Source: Bacillota bacterium (lineage in GTDB: Bacteria > Bacillota > Clostridia > Acetivibrionales > DTU013). From it: a stretch of DNA of 64,000 nt. Numbering within the stretch: position 1 is the stretch's first letter; each line of letters begins with the position of its first letter. Positions 45,345 through 54,216 of this stretch are shown piece by piece. The stretch is taken from NCBI GenBank assembly GCA_023426125.1, contig JAFABI010000051.1, positions 1-64,000 of the forward strand, in the 5' to 3' direction. A program made the translations under genes and the position numbers. The notes under the pieces were generated by a model, which did no database searches, was not told where the DNA came from, and saw only the letters and a list, made by a program, of their open reading frames with translations.

Positions 45345-45407
45345 ACGGACCAACCAGCCTAACAGGTTAAATCAGTTATTGCCTATGTTTTGCAGTTATT
45401 CCACATA

Positions 45408-45431
45408 GAAAAAGGCCCTGTTGCCAGGGCC
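45408..45431 (-). terminator. Terminator of the DUF885 gene
   Basis: GGCCCTG (45414-45420), loop TTGC, CAGGGCC (45425-45431). On the minus strand the stem is followed by TTTTTC, so it ends the transcript of the gene at 45495-47156. Confidence 0.85.
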
Positions 45432-45494
45432 CCGCTAAACTATATGAAATTGATGAAAATACCGGTTTTACGAATGAAAAATACCATGGATAAA

Positions 45495-47156
45495 TTACTT
45501 ATCAAACTGCAGCATGCCGGGGAAATCATGCAGATAGCTGTGTCTGTCGCTTTCGCTCATTTTCAGGAACTTTTCGAAGCTCTCCAGACTGATGCCGCCC
45601 GCTGAGAACAGCAGCTCCGTATAGGTTTTCGCATCAAACCCGTATTTCTTCTCCCAGTCACAGAGCTTCTTCATGCCATAATAGTAAGTGGTGAAATATC
45701 CCTGTACGCCTTCCTGGGCCCTTACCTGTCCCCTGGCCGTAGCCCTGTCGAAGCCCAGCTCATCCACATAAAGCTGGACCGCCTCTCCGATGGGTCTTCC
45801 AAAATACCGGAGCAGAAGATCCGCTTTGATCCTGACGGAGGTATGGTGCCTTCTGTAGGCTACAAACAACGGATAGAAAGGATCTTCCGGGAAGATGAAC
45901 TCAAATGCCCTTTCCGCTCTATGTGCGGTTCCTTCGGATATGGGTACCTGTTTCGCTCCTATTTTCACCGTCTCCGGAATGGAATCCAGCGTGGCCCTTA
46001 CAAACTGCACATGGTGTCCCGGATAGGCTTCATGAACGGTATTCATTTTAATCCAGCCGTCGGTAATCGCCTTATAATTATAATTGTTCAGGAACATCTC
46101 CCCCTGAAGAGGTCTTCTCAAAGGGCAGCCGCCGGCATACCCGCCCCATGGATAGGAACGTTTGTACTGCTCCGGAATCTTTTTCACCAGGCAGGTTTCA
46201 TCGTCAGGCAGCCAAACATAACCTTTGCAGGCTGCCTGAGATCTCTTGATGTACGCGTTTGCCCGTTCATACATTTCTTCAGGCGTATCGCAGGGTCCCG
46301 CATATTTCAACAGCAGGTCATTCACTCCTGCCATAGTTGTCGGAACAGGATCGGGTATTTTAATTTTTCCTGCGATCTCATACACTTCATTCCTTGTTTT
46401 TTCTATTTCTATTTCATACCAGGAGAGGATCTCATCCAGGCTAACGCCCATGACATCCCACAATACGGATCTGTAACAGCTCTCGTCAAGGCTGACGGTA
46501 TCGCTCTCCGATGTGGTTCCTGCCTTTTTCATGCCTTTTTCCTGCATCAATGTCTGAACAAACAGGATCCATCCGGATATTTTTTCCGCGAGCGTCCGCG
46601 CGGCCCGGACAATTTCCCCTTGCCGTCTTTCGCCCAAACCGGGGAAATACTCCGGTACCCGCGTTATTTCACCCTCTATAATATCTATGTATGTCTGCAT
46701 GTCATAAACAAGTTCCTGCAGGTTGAGAAAGGATACACTGTCAATCCAGGTTGTAACTCCTCTCCAGACGTCGTCAGCCTGGGAAAATCTCTTCAGCAGG
46801 ATCTCCGCTTTCTGAACCTCCGGACGCGAATCCATCCGGCTAAAGTAGCAGAAGGTTTCCAGGAATGCGCCCATATGCCTGGAAGGTCTTTCGTAAGCAT
46901 ACTGCAGCTCCATTTTCTGTCCATTTAAAAAGTCGATCATATGCTCCCTTAGCATATCAAAAACATCATCCGGCTTTCCCAGTTCCCCTGTCCGGGATTT
47001 CAATGCGCCCAGCTCCCCTTCCAGCGCACTTTTTGCAGCTATATCCGGTATAAACAACCGGGTCTCGTATGTCCGCCAGCTCGCCAGTTTATCATGGAAT
47101 AACGCGCAATCTCTGTCAAGTGCCCTGTATTCATGGATTAGTTCCGGATCCCTCAT
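45495..47156 (-). CDS. DUF885-family protein (putative metallopeptidase)
   Basis: A 553-aa protein of the DUF885 family. The hallmark HEAYPGHHVQF near residue 375 resembles a zinc-peptidase motif, supported by EGTAHRAERAFEF and ALDRD/LREHMIDFLNG segments elsewhere. No signal peptide is seen, so it is probably cytoplasmic. DUF885 proteins are thought to be peptidases, but activity is not assured. The ATG follows GGAGAGATAG. It has its own consensus promoter at 47293-47321 and terminator, and it separates importer 2 from kinase pair 2, as if inserted between them. Confidence 0.85.
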   Translation of the reverse strand: MRDPELIHEYRALDRDCALFHDKLASWRTYETRLFIPDIAAKSALEGELGALKSRTGELGKPDDVFDMLREHMIDFLNGQKMELQYAYERPSRHMGAFLETFCYFSRMDSRPEVQKAEILLKRFSQADDVWRGVTTWIDSVSFLNLQELVYDMQTYIDIIEGEITRVPEYFPGLGERRQGEIVRAARTLAEKISGWILFVQTLMQEKGMKKAGTTSESDTVSLDESCYRSVLWDVMGVSLDEILSWYEIEIEKTRNEVYEIAGKIKIPDPVPTTMAGVNDLLLKYAGPCDTPEEMYERANAYIKRSQAACKGYVWLPDDETCLVKKIPEQYKRSYPWGGYAGGCPLRRPLQGEMFLNNYNYKAITDGWIKMNTVHEAYPGHHVQFVRATLDSIPETVKIGAKQVPISEGTAHRAERAFEFIFPEDPFYPLFVAYRRHHTSVRIKADLLLRYFGRPIGEAVQLYVDELGFDRATARGQVRAQEGVQGYFTTYYYGMKKLCDWEKKYGFDAKTYTELLFSAGGISLESFEKFLKMSESDRHSYLHDFPGMLQFDK

Positions 47157-47264
47157 TTCTATCTCTCCTTTATTCTATTGATTAAGCTATTGATCTGCCA
47201 TGGATCGGTTTATGATGCACCTCGCACCGGGAACAATGAATCATCCATCGATTTGTTTTACTTA

Positions 47265-47336
47265 AAGTATAATATATTTTACCATTACCAATATTATATT
47301 ATCCAATATCCACCATGTCAACCGTCAATTAATCTT
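47265..47336 (-). promoter_or_regulatory. Consensus promoter block of the DUF885 gene
   Basis: On the minus strand TTGACA (47316-47321), 17 bp, TATAAT (47293-47298). The surrounding ~70 bp, including GGTTGACATGGTGGATATTG and a downstream ATAT-rich stretch ending CTTTAAG, is conserved at 55407-55475 in front of the ABC-exporter operon. Confidence 0.8.
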
Positions 47337-47651
47337 CCGGATTATCCTAACCATATAAAAATCTTTGTTTTTACTTTTATGTTATTTTTCAGCACAATCA
47401 AGCCAGCCGTACCCGCCGGCCGGCCGACCCGCGATCAGGCAATTCCATCAGCGCGAAATGTTTTTTACAAGATTGGCTTGCTTTTTTCGTCATTTTACTT
47501 ATAATAAAATTATTGTAGTATTAGATAAAGACCGGAATCACATCAACAGTAATATTCCGGGAGATAAGTTAAATGAAGTTTAAAGAAAAACTTAAAGATA
47601 AAAGAAACTACAAAAGCTGACACATTTTCAGTATAAAATCCTTCATAAAAG

Positions 47652-47680
47652 TTGAAAATGCGTTATAACTTTTGTATAGT
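47652..47680 (+). promoter_or_regulatory. Predicted promoter of kinase/regulator pair 2
   Basis: TTGAAA (47652-47657), 17-bp spacer and TATAGT (47675-47680). The -10 and the ~55 bases after it are conserved in the decayed copy at 37797-37866; the -35 is not. Confidence 0.6.
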
Positions 47681-47780
47681 ATTACTATGGAGTATGCTTC
47701 CGTTGAGAGCAATTTAAACAATTTTACCATGTAAGATGTACAAAATAATATAATTGTTTTGAGAGAAGGAGGCATCATGC

Positions 47781-49586
47781 TTGGGATTATTCAATAAAAT
47801 AGGCAGGATAAGTTACAAAACAAAACTGCTGCTCTCCTATGCCCTATTAATTACGATACCCATGATAATAAGCAGCTTACTAATTTATCACCGTTTCCTG
47901 ATATCCTATAAGGAAAGCTCTTCCACCCTGGTGGAGCAAAGGATCAGCCAGGAAGTGAACAATATCAACGATACCTTGAATACCCTTGAAAGGGTTAGCT
48001 TTCAATTATCTTCCAATACAACGCTCATATCCTTTCTGAATGAAGAGTATGACCCCTACAATATCGATTCGCAAAAAAAGCTCATAGACAGTATATTGCC
48101 CCAATTCACCTGGATCAGGGCCGCAAATCCCAATATAACCAAGATCAATGTCCTGACTCTTAATGACAGCATCTCGGAAACAAATATGTTCGTACATGCA
48201 TCAAGATTGAAAAATGAAGACTGGTACAACGAGATAAGAGAAAAAGCGATGATCGGTTTTCCATACTGGGAAGGCTGTCATATACAGCAAAACTACAAAA
48301 CGGTCGACAGCTTCACATCAGCGCCGATGCCGGTATATTCCCTGTTTTGCATAATGAATTCCGTATCAAAAGCAAATACAACCTATCTGGAGTTTCAAAT
48401 AAGACCCGATATGCTTTACGGCTCCCTAAACCTCTCACCCATCGGCAAAAGCGGCTATCTTGCGGTACTTGACGATAAAGGCGATTTCATATGGGGTAAG
48501 AACGACAAGGTATTGCCAACGCTGCTGCAGGACAAAAGCTTTTTATCCGGATTGAACAAGCAAAAAGGAGAATACTACTATACCTATAATGAAATCAATT
48601 ACAATATCAATTTCCTTAAAATCGAAAAAATAAGCACCTATATTGTCAGTATCGTCCCGACCACAGAGATTACCCAACTGTTCAACAAATCAAAGGAAAA
48701 TTTGGTATATACCGTTATAATAACATTTTTGCTGCTTTTAGGCCTGGCCTACTATTTTGGCAGCTTACTGACAAAAAAAATAAAAAAAATTGCAGCTGCC
48801 TTCCGCAAATTCCAGGAAGGGAATTTTAGTACGAAAATAGCCGTCAAGGGCTCCGACGAGCTTGACCAGCTGAGTCTGGATTTCAACACGATGGCGTCCA
48901 GCATATCCGAACTGATCAACAAGGTGTACAAGTCGGAAATCGCCCAGAAGCAGGCCGAAATCGCATCGCTTCAGGCCCAGATAAAACCGCATTTCATTTA
49001 TAATACCCTTGAATCCTTGAAAATGATCGCCGAGCTGCATGACGAGGATGAAATATCGGATGGTTTGACCGCTCTGGGCAATCTTATCCGGCAAAATACA
49101 CGCACCAAAAACCATCTCACCGACATTGACACGGAGCTTGAGAACCTTTCCGATTATATAAAAATACAGAATCTGATAAGAAATAACTGCATCAAAGAAA
49201 GATTCGACATATACAATGACATCGGTACAAACAAGATTCTGAACCTGGTGCTTCAGCCAATCGTAGAAAACTGCATCGTCCATGGGATAAAGGAAAACCG
49301 GAAGCTTCTTGAAATAGCCGTGACCGGCGAGAAAATTGGAAACAGGATCTATTTTACCATTTACGATAATGGCAGGGGAATTGACGGAAAAACGATGGAA
49401 AGGCTGAACCAACTGTTGGACAACAAGGCCGGCGACCTGCCCGAGAGTGAGGATGTCGGCGGAATAGGCCTTTTCAATGTCCACAAACGTATTAAACTAT
49501 ATTTTGGCGAAGATTACGGGATCAGCATAAAAAGCCTCGTCAATGAATGGACGGAAATTACGGTTAAAATCCCTACAATCAGCTAA
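47781..49586 (+). CDS. YesM-type sensor histidine kinase (pair 2)
   Basis: A 601-aa kinase paralogous to the one at 39489: N-terminal membrane segment (LLLSYALLITIPMIISSLLIY), Cache-like external domain, second membrane segment near 300, HAMP (EGNFSTKIAVKGSDELDQL), phospho-His in LQAQIKPHFIYNTLESLKM, HATPase with NLVLQPIVENCIVHGI, YDNGRGID and GGIGLFNVHKRIK. The start is a TTG at 47781, 8 bases after AAGGAGG. An ATG at 47777 in another frame encodes only six codons. It is followed 16 bases later by its response regulator. Confidence 0.93.
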   Translation: MGLFNKIGRISYKTKLLLSYALLITIPMIISSLLIYHRFLISYKESSSTLVEQRISQEVNNINDTLNTLERVSFQLSSNTTLISFLNEEYDPYNIDSQKKLIDSILPQFTWIRAANPNITKINVLTLNDSISETNMFVHASRLKNEDWYNEIREKAMIGFPYWEGCHIQQNYKTVDSFTSAPMPVYSLFCIMNSVSKANTTYLEFQIRPDMLYGSLNLSPIGKSGYLAVLDDKGDFIWGKNDKVLPTLLQDKSFLSGLNKQKGEYYYTYNEINYNINFLKIEKISTYIVSIVPTTEITQLFNKSKENLVYTVIITFLLLLGLAYYFGSLLTKKIKKIAAAFRKFQEGNFSTKIAVKGSDELDQLSLDFNTMASSISELINKVYKSEIAQKQAEIASLQAQIKPHFIYNTLESLKMIAELHDEDEISDGLTALGNLIRQNTRTKNHLTDIDTELENLSDYIKIQNLIRNNCIKERFDIYNDIGTNKILNLVLQPIVENCIVHGIKENRKLLEIAVTGEKIGNRIYFTIYDNGRGIDGKTMERLNQLLDNKAGDLPESEDVGGIGLFNVHKRIKLYFGEDYGISIKSLVNEWTEITVKIPTIS

Positions 49587-49602
49587 AGAGGAGGACAGGC
49601 AG

Positions 49603-51138
49603 ATGTTATATCGTCTTTTGATCGTCGAGGATGATAACAATATAAGAAAAGGACTGTTAAAAATTATCGGCAAAATGGAACTTCCGCTGGAAAGCATCTA
49701 TGAGGCCGAAAATGGCGAGTCAGCCCTTTATGTCATCGGACAGCATCAGCCGGATATTATCATCACCGATATTAAGATGCCCGGTATGAGCGGATTGGAC
49801 TTTATCGACCACGTGAAAAAGTCCGGTTCCAATGCCAGATTCATCATCCTTAGCGGTTACGGCGAATTTTCCTTTGCCCAAAGGGCAATAAGCTACAATG
49901 TTTCCGAATACCTCCTGAAGCCGGTAAAAAAAGAAAAGCTTTATAATGCTTTGATTCAGCAAATCAAAAAATTAAAGGAGGAAGAGGAGGAAACCGAGCG
50001 GAAATTAAGGAATGAAAGAAAACTCAAAGAGTATTATACGGTGATTATAAAAGAAATGCTTGAAGGTTACCAGAGCCTCAACGACATTGAACTGATCCTG
50101 TCCAGCGCAGGTATAACCCTGAGGAAGACCGGCTTCTCCATATACTCCCTTTATTGTAAAGCGAGAATAGACGTCGTTGACGATTTCCTGGACCAAAATT
50201 CGGAATCTCTGAATATATGTTTTAAGTATGTAAACCGCCACAGTCATATCGTCTGTCTGTCAAACACCGATATGGCGGAGCATGCTGCCCTGCGTACCCT
50301 GTTGAATAAAAAAATCCCGCCGCTTGCCCTTGCAAATAAAATAACCATTTATTGCGGCTTGAGCGAATGGACGAATATGATCGCCAAATTGCCCGAATTG
50401 ATCAAAGAAGCTGAAAAAGCTTTGGACTTCCGGCTGTTGAGCAATTCCAGCCAGGTATTCCAGTATGCCGAAATCAAAAAGCAAACCAAATTGAAACCCG
50501 CTTTGAATGCATATTATGAGGAAATAGCAAATGCAGTCGACAGAGAGGATACATCGGGCCTCAATACAGGGATCGACCGCCTTTTTAATTTTTTGCAAAG
50601 CCTTTTACCCCTGACTCCCAGCTTGCTAAAAAACTCCATCGCCTATTACTTTCTGTATTATTTGCCTTCCGAAAAGCAGGATCTTTCCGTGAACAGCATC
50701 AATACCATTGAAGATATCTATCAGCAATCCGACACCCTTCTTGATTTCAGAATGAACATAAAAAAGATGCTTAATACCATCTGTATCAATGAAAAGGAAG
50801 ATGCCATGAACCTGTTTGGCATCAAGATCAGCACGGCAATCAAGTATATAGAAAACAATTACGCGAAAAATATAAGCCTCGAGGACGTGGCAGGCCACAT
50901 CAACGCTAACGCAAGTTATTTCAGCAAAACCTTCAAAAAAGATACGGGAATGTATTTTTCCGATTATCTTCAGAAAATACGCATTGAAAAATCAAAGAGT
51001 CTTTTGATGCAGCCCCGGTATAAAATCTATGAGGTGGCCGAAAATGTCGGTTTCATGGACGAAAAATACTTCTTCAAGGTTTTCAAAAAGGTAACAGGCG
51101 TCACACCCAACCAATACCGGAATGGGTTCACCCGTTAG
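49603..51138 (+). CDS. YesN-type response regulator with AraC output domain (pair 2)
   Basis: A 511-aa regulator, the same length as its paralogue at 37926. The receiver domain is MLYRLLIVEDDNNIRKGLLK with phospho-Asp in ITDIKMPGMSG and Lys in EYLLKPVKKEKL. The C-terminal AraC domain reads ISLEDVAGHINANASYFSK and VAENVGFMDEKYFFKVFKK, ending NQYRNGFTR. The ATG follows GAGGAGGACAGGCAG. It is co-transcribed with the kinase and converges with the AraC gene at 51144, 5 bases away, with no room for a terminator between them. Confidence 0.95.
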   Translation: MLYRLLIVEDDNNIRKGLLKIIGKMELPLESIYEAENGESALYVIGQHQPDIIITDIKMPGMSGLDFIDHVKKSGSNARFIILSGYGEFSFAQRAISYNVSEYLLKPVKKEKLYNALIQQIKKLKEEEEETERKLRNERKLKEYYTVIIKEMLEGYQSLNDIELILSSAGITLRKTGFSIYSLYCKARIDVVDDFLDQNSESLNICFKYVNRHSHIVCLSNTDMAEHAALRTLLNKKIPPLALANKITIYCGLSEWTNMIAKLPELIKEAEKALDFRLLSNSSQVFQYAEIKKQTKLKPALNAYYEEIANAVDREDTSGLNTGIDRLFNFLQSLLPLTPSLLKNSIAYYFLYYLPSEKQDLSVNSINTIEDIYQQSDTLLDFRMNIKKMLNTICINEKEDAMNLFGIKISTAIKYIENNYAKNISLEDVAGHINANASYFSKTFKKDTGMYFSDYLQKIRIEKSKSLLMQPRYKIYEVAENVGFMDEKYFFKVFKKVTGVTPNQYRNGFTR

Positions 51139-51143
51139 GGAAT

Positions 51144-52463
51144 CTACAGCCTTTTGTATTTGTTGGGCGATATACCTATTTTCCTTTTGAACATCCTGTT
51201 AAAGTATGCGGCATTATGAAAACCAACCAAGCCGGCAATTTCAGATAATTTGTAATCGGTGCTCCTCAAAAGCTGTTGAGCTTTTTGTATCCGCACCTTA
51301 AGCAAATATTCCACAAAGCCCGTACCCGTGCATTCCTTAAACAGGCAGCTGAAGTAAGAAGCATTGAAGTGGAATTTTCCGGCTATACAGTCAAGGGAGA
51401 TATCCTTCATATAATTTTCTTCGATATATTTTTTACATTTTTGAATAACGATAAAATTGCAGTGATCCTTTTCGTTAAGGATATCCATGATATTGGATAA
51501 CTTTTCGTTGATTACCTGCCTTAACTCCTTATATTCTTCACACTGCATGATTCGCTTCCTTGCATCCTCCATAAATGAGCCGAAGTGTTCTTCCGGAATA
51601 TGGCTGTAAATGATTTTTGCAAGATTTAACAATATATGCGTCAAGCCATCCTTTAAAGACGAAGGGTGTATATAATCCCCCTCACCCATGCCCCTGAAAA
51701 ACTCATTGATGATTTCCATCACCCTTCCCCTTTCGGAATGGTGTATCCCCGCGGCAAGCTCGTCCTCCAAAAGATGCAGGTTCGCAAGCCTGCTGTTTGT
51801 ATCCGAAGGGATGCTTGAAAAATCGATTGTTTTTCCGGAGCCGCGGAAGAATTTGTAGCTTAAAGCCTTTTCCGCCTCCGCAAAACACCTTTTTACTTCG
51901 TAAAATATGCGATTCGATTCACCTCCGACACCAATCGAGCTATTGATCTCATAGTCGCTCTTCAAGTTTTGAATAAAGCCGTTCAGCCCTTTTATGCAAT
52001 CCTTAAACAAAAGATCCGGGCCGCCGGGAGAAATAAACACGGTAACCATCATCCCTTTTTGCATTCCGTGAAAAAACGATACCGAATGCCCTATTGGACT
52101 TAACAGTTCCTTCATTCTCAATCGCATATATTTCATTATTTCGTCCAGTCTCTTTGCCGTAATGCCATATGTAAAGTACTCATACCTGTTAATCTGGGTA
52201 ACGATCACGGTACCCGGTCCATTGCAAGGAAACAGAGACTTCACTTCGTTCAATTCGTTTTCATCGATGGTTCCATCGATCCACTTGTTCAGCTGATGCT
52301 GCAAATACACGGTAAAAAAATGTTCCAGCTTATGAATCAATGTAGTTTTCCGGTTTACCGCTTCCGGTGTGAGAAATAGGTATTCCGGAATAAATTGCCT
52401 GATAACACTTACCATTGCGTCAACCTGTCCGGTCTCTTCGTCAGTAGTCAGCAATTCAGCCAC
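51144..52463 (-). CDS. AraC-family regulator lacking a receiver domain
   Basis: About 439 aa. The C-terminal ~100 residues are an AraC DNA-binding domain (ISLDCIAGKFHFNASYFSCLFK; LSEIAGLVGFHNAAYFNRMFKR, end ISPNKYKRL). The upstream ~300 residues resemble the helical linker region of YesN-type regulators, but there is no phospho-acceptor receiver domain. The frame stays open upstream into the permease gene; those residues look like out-of-frame permease sequence. The start is placed at the GTG at 52463 (TTG at 52454 is possible), right after GGAGG. It is the last gene of the ABC-exporter operon and probably regulates it or the adjacent biosynthetic genes. Confidence 0.82.
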   Translation of the reverse strand: MAELLTTDEETGQVDAMVSVIRQFIPEYLFLTPEAVNRKTTLIHKLEHFFTVYLQHQLNKWIDGTIDENELNEVKSLFPCNGPGTVIVTQINRYEYFTYGITAKRLDEIMKYMRLRMKELLSPIGHSVSFFHGMQKGMMVTVFISPGGPDLLFKDCIKGLNGFIQNLKSDYEINSSIGVGGESNRIFYEVKRCFAEAEKALSYKFFRGSGKTIDFSSIPSDTNSRLANLHLLEDELAAGIHHSERGRVMEIINEFFRGMGEGDYIHPSSLKDGLTHILLNLAKIIYSHIPEEHFGSFMEDARKRIMQCEEYKELRQVINEKLSNIMDILNEKDHCNFIVIQKCKKYIEENYMKDISLDCIAGKFHFNASYFSCLFKECTGTGFVEYLLKVRIQKAQQLLRSTDYKLSEIAGLVGFHNAAYFNRMFKRKIGISPNKYKRL

Positions 52464-52483
52464 CCCCTCCAATCTCCATTGAC

Positions 52484-53302
52484 CTAACTGCTCGCGCTGC
52501 TGTAATTCCTGATCGAAAGCTTCCAGAACAACCTGAGAACTACGTTGGAAAGCACAGGAACGATGAAAGACCACAGGATGTAAATGAAGCTCATTTGCCT
52601 CAGCAAAAACAAGCAGGGAAAATTGGAAATCACAAAAATCGGTATTGCGAATACACCGATTCTTTTTAACCACTTTCCATAGATGTTCATCGGCATGGTA
52701 TTAAAATCCCAGAAGGAAACAACGATGCTGTAGATCGATCCCGTATCAACGATCCAAAATGCCAGCATGGCAATGGACATAACGACGGCATAGGTAACGA
52801 CCAGCCCTTCGGCCACCAGCAAGGTATACCCGGCGATATTGACTATGTCCGCGGAAAGTCCAAGCCTGGACCAGGCTATACATATCATAACAATTCCGCC
52901 GATTACATTGGGAACTGCAACACCAATATCAACGTTTCTCAAGGTTGTCATAAATTGAAGCGAAATAGGTTTTGTAATGAACATGTCGAGGTTGCCGCTC
53001 CTGACATACCCTCCAATGCTTGCGTAATTACTGAAAATCATCGCACTCATGACTCCGGTAATGAATGTATATGTTCCGATAAACAACAGAATGGAATCGG
53101 GAGTAAGGCCGTTGATATGAATATCAAGACTATAGGAAACTGCTATATATAATAGTTTGGGGAAAAGATAGGCAATTTCCGAGATCATACCCGTAATAAA
53201 GTTCGCCCTGTATTCCATATTGGAAGCCAGGCAGTTTTTTAAAAAAAGTGAGTAGATATACAAATGCTTTCGGATTTCCTTCAATATCATCATAGGCATC
53301 AA
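52484..53302 (-). CDS. ABC-2 type exporter permease (DUF990-like), second subunit
   Basis: A 272-aa membrane protein with six hydrophobic segments. It resembles ABC2_membrane_6 permeases (NMEYRANFITGMISEIAYLFPKL, YVRSGNLDMFITKPISLQF). Its start overlaps the end of the previous permease gene by 4 bases, so the two are translationally coupled. With the ATPase at 54194 it forms an efflux pump, possibly for a lipid, peptide or small natural product. Confidence 0.9.
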   Translation of the reverse strand: MMPMMILKEIRKHLYIYSLFLKNCLASNMEYRANFITGMISEIAYLFPKLLYIAVSYSLDIHINGLTPDSILLFIGTYTFITGVMSAMIFSNYASIGGYVRSGNLDMFITKPISLQFMTTLRNVDIGVAVPNVIGGIVMICIAWSRLGLSADIVNIAGYTLLVAEGLVVTYAVVMSIAMLAFWIVDTGSIYSIVVSFWDFNTMPMNIYGKWLKRIGVFAIPIFVISNFPCLFLLRQMSFIYILWSFIVPVLSNVVLRLFWKLSIRNYSSASS

Positions 53303-54216
53303 CCTCCGATTGCAACGAACTTTTTAATACCCGTGCCCCACAGAAACTTTGCAAAAAAAGTCAGCAATATGATCCACACCGCCTGAATGGCAATCCCCTG
53401 CACGATATTTATCAAATCTACTTTGCCGTTGATCACATTAATGGGAAAATAAATCGTATATTGAAAGGGCAGAAGCCCAAAAATTTTCAACGCCGCATTT
53501 CCGAATACCTCCAGAGGAAACAGCCCTCCGCTGATGATGTTCACGCTCAGGCTGAATGCAACAAAGGCGCCCCAAACCTCATTCAGCCAGAACGCCAGCA
53601 TACTCATGCAAAAAACGATGGTAAAATTCAAAACGATGGCGAAAATGATCGTTATGGAAAAGAGTAAAATTCTTTCCGGATCGACATTGAATCCGAAGCG
53701 GATGCTGAAAAATACCAGTACGCAGGCAATCAACAGTACGATCATAAACAGGTGGGAGATTTTTTGCCCCAGGAAGCAGCTGATCCTATACTGGTAATAG
53801 CCCAGGGGTTTTATGATATATTTGTTCAAGCCTCCGTTTTTAATGTCATCCGCAACCTCCCATTCAAAGCCCGCGGAAACAAGCCTGGATATCAGGGCGG
53901 CCAGGATGGTATAAATGATCATCTGACTATAGGTGTAGCCGTATACGGTCTTGTTTGAAGCATTGTCGAATACGGCCGTCCACAGGAAAAATTGAATTGT
54001 CAGCGGGAAGATGAAACTAACAATACCCAGCAGGAAATTCACCCTGTATTCCATAGACCGCTGCAGTCCCAATTCAAGCGCCTTGAGATACTTAGCACTG
54101 GCGGAAATATAACTTCCGATAATCTTTTCCGGGGAACTACGCTTAGCGCTCCATTCCCCAGAAAAGAATCGGAAGTAATATTTCCGGTGCTTCTTAGCCA
54201 GCCGCTTCATGCACAT
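53299..54216 (-). CDS. ABC-2 type exporter permease (DUF990-like), first subunit
   Basis: A ~305-aa permease of the same family as the next gene (SMEYRVNFLLGIVSFIFPLTIQFFLW, DIKNGGLNKYIIKPLGYYQYR). The ATG at 54216 lies inside the 3' end of the ATPase gene, with AAGG 6-8 bases upstream (a GTG at 54219 is an alternative). Overlaps at both ends show a tight three-gene transport operon. Confidence 0.9.
   Translation of the reverse strand: MCMKRLAKKHRKYYFRFFSGEWSAKRSSPEKIIGSYISASAKYLKALELGLQRSMEYRVNFLLGIVSFIFPLTIQFFLWTAVFDNASNKTVYGYTYSQMIIYTILAALISRLVSAGFEWEVADDIKNGGLNKYIIKPLGYYQYRISCFLGQKISHLFMIVLLIACVLVFFSIRFGFNVDPERILLFSITIIFAIVLNFTIVFCMSMLAFWLNEVWGAFVAFSLSVNIISGGLFPLEVFGNAALKIFGLLPFQYTIYFPINVINGKVDLINIVQGIAIQAVWIILLTFFAKFLWGTGIKKFVAIGG

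Larger units (their letters stand above)
47157..47780. other. Divergent intergenic region between DUF885 and the kinase gene
   Basis: Holds two promoters: that of DUF885 (minus, 47293-47321) and that of the histidine kinase (plus, 47652-47680). The middle is AT-rich with no recognisable gene. The 47670-47735 segment is the part duplicated at 37797-37866. Confidence 0.6.

Noticed and set aside
45843..46928. A 361-codon frame antisense to DUF885
   Set aside because: Shadow of a complete DUF885 gene with no ribosome site.
52464..52673. N-terminal extension of the AraC regulator upstream of 52463
   Set aside because: Those codons overlap the permease gene and lack resemblance to a receiver or other domain; a good ribosome site lies just before 52463.
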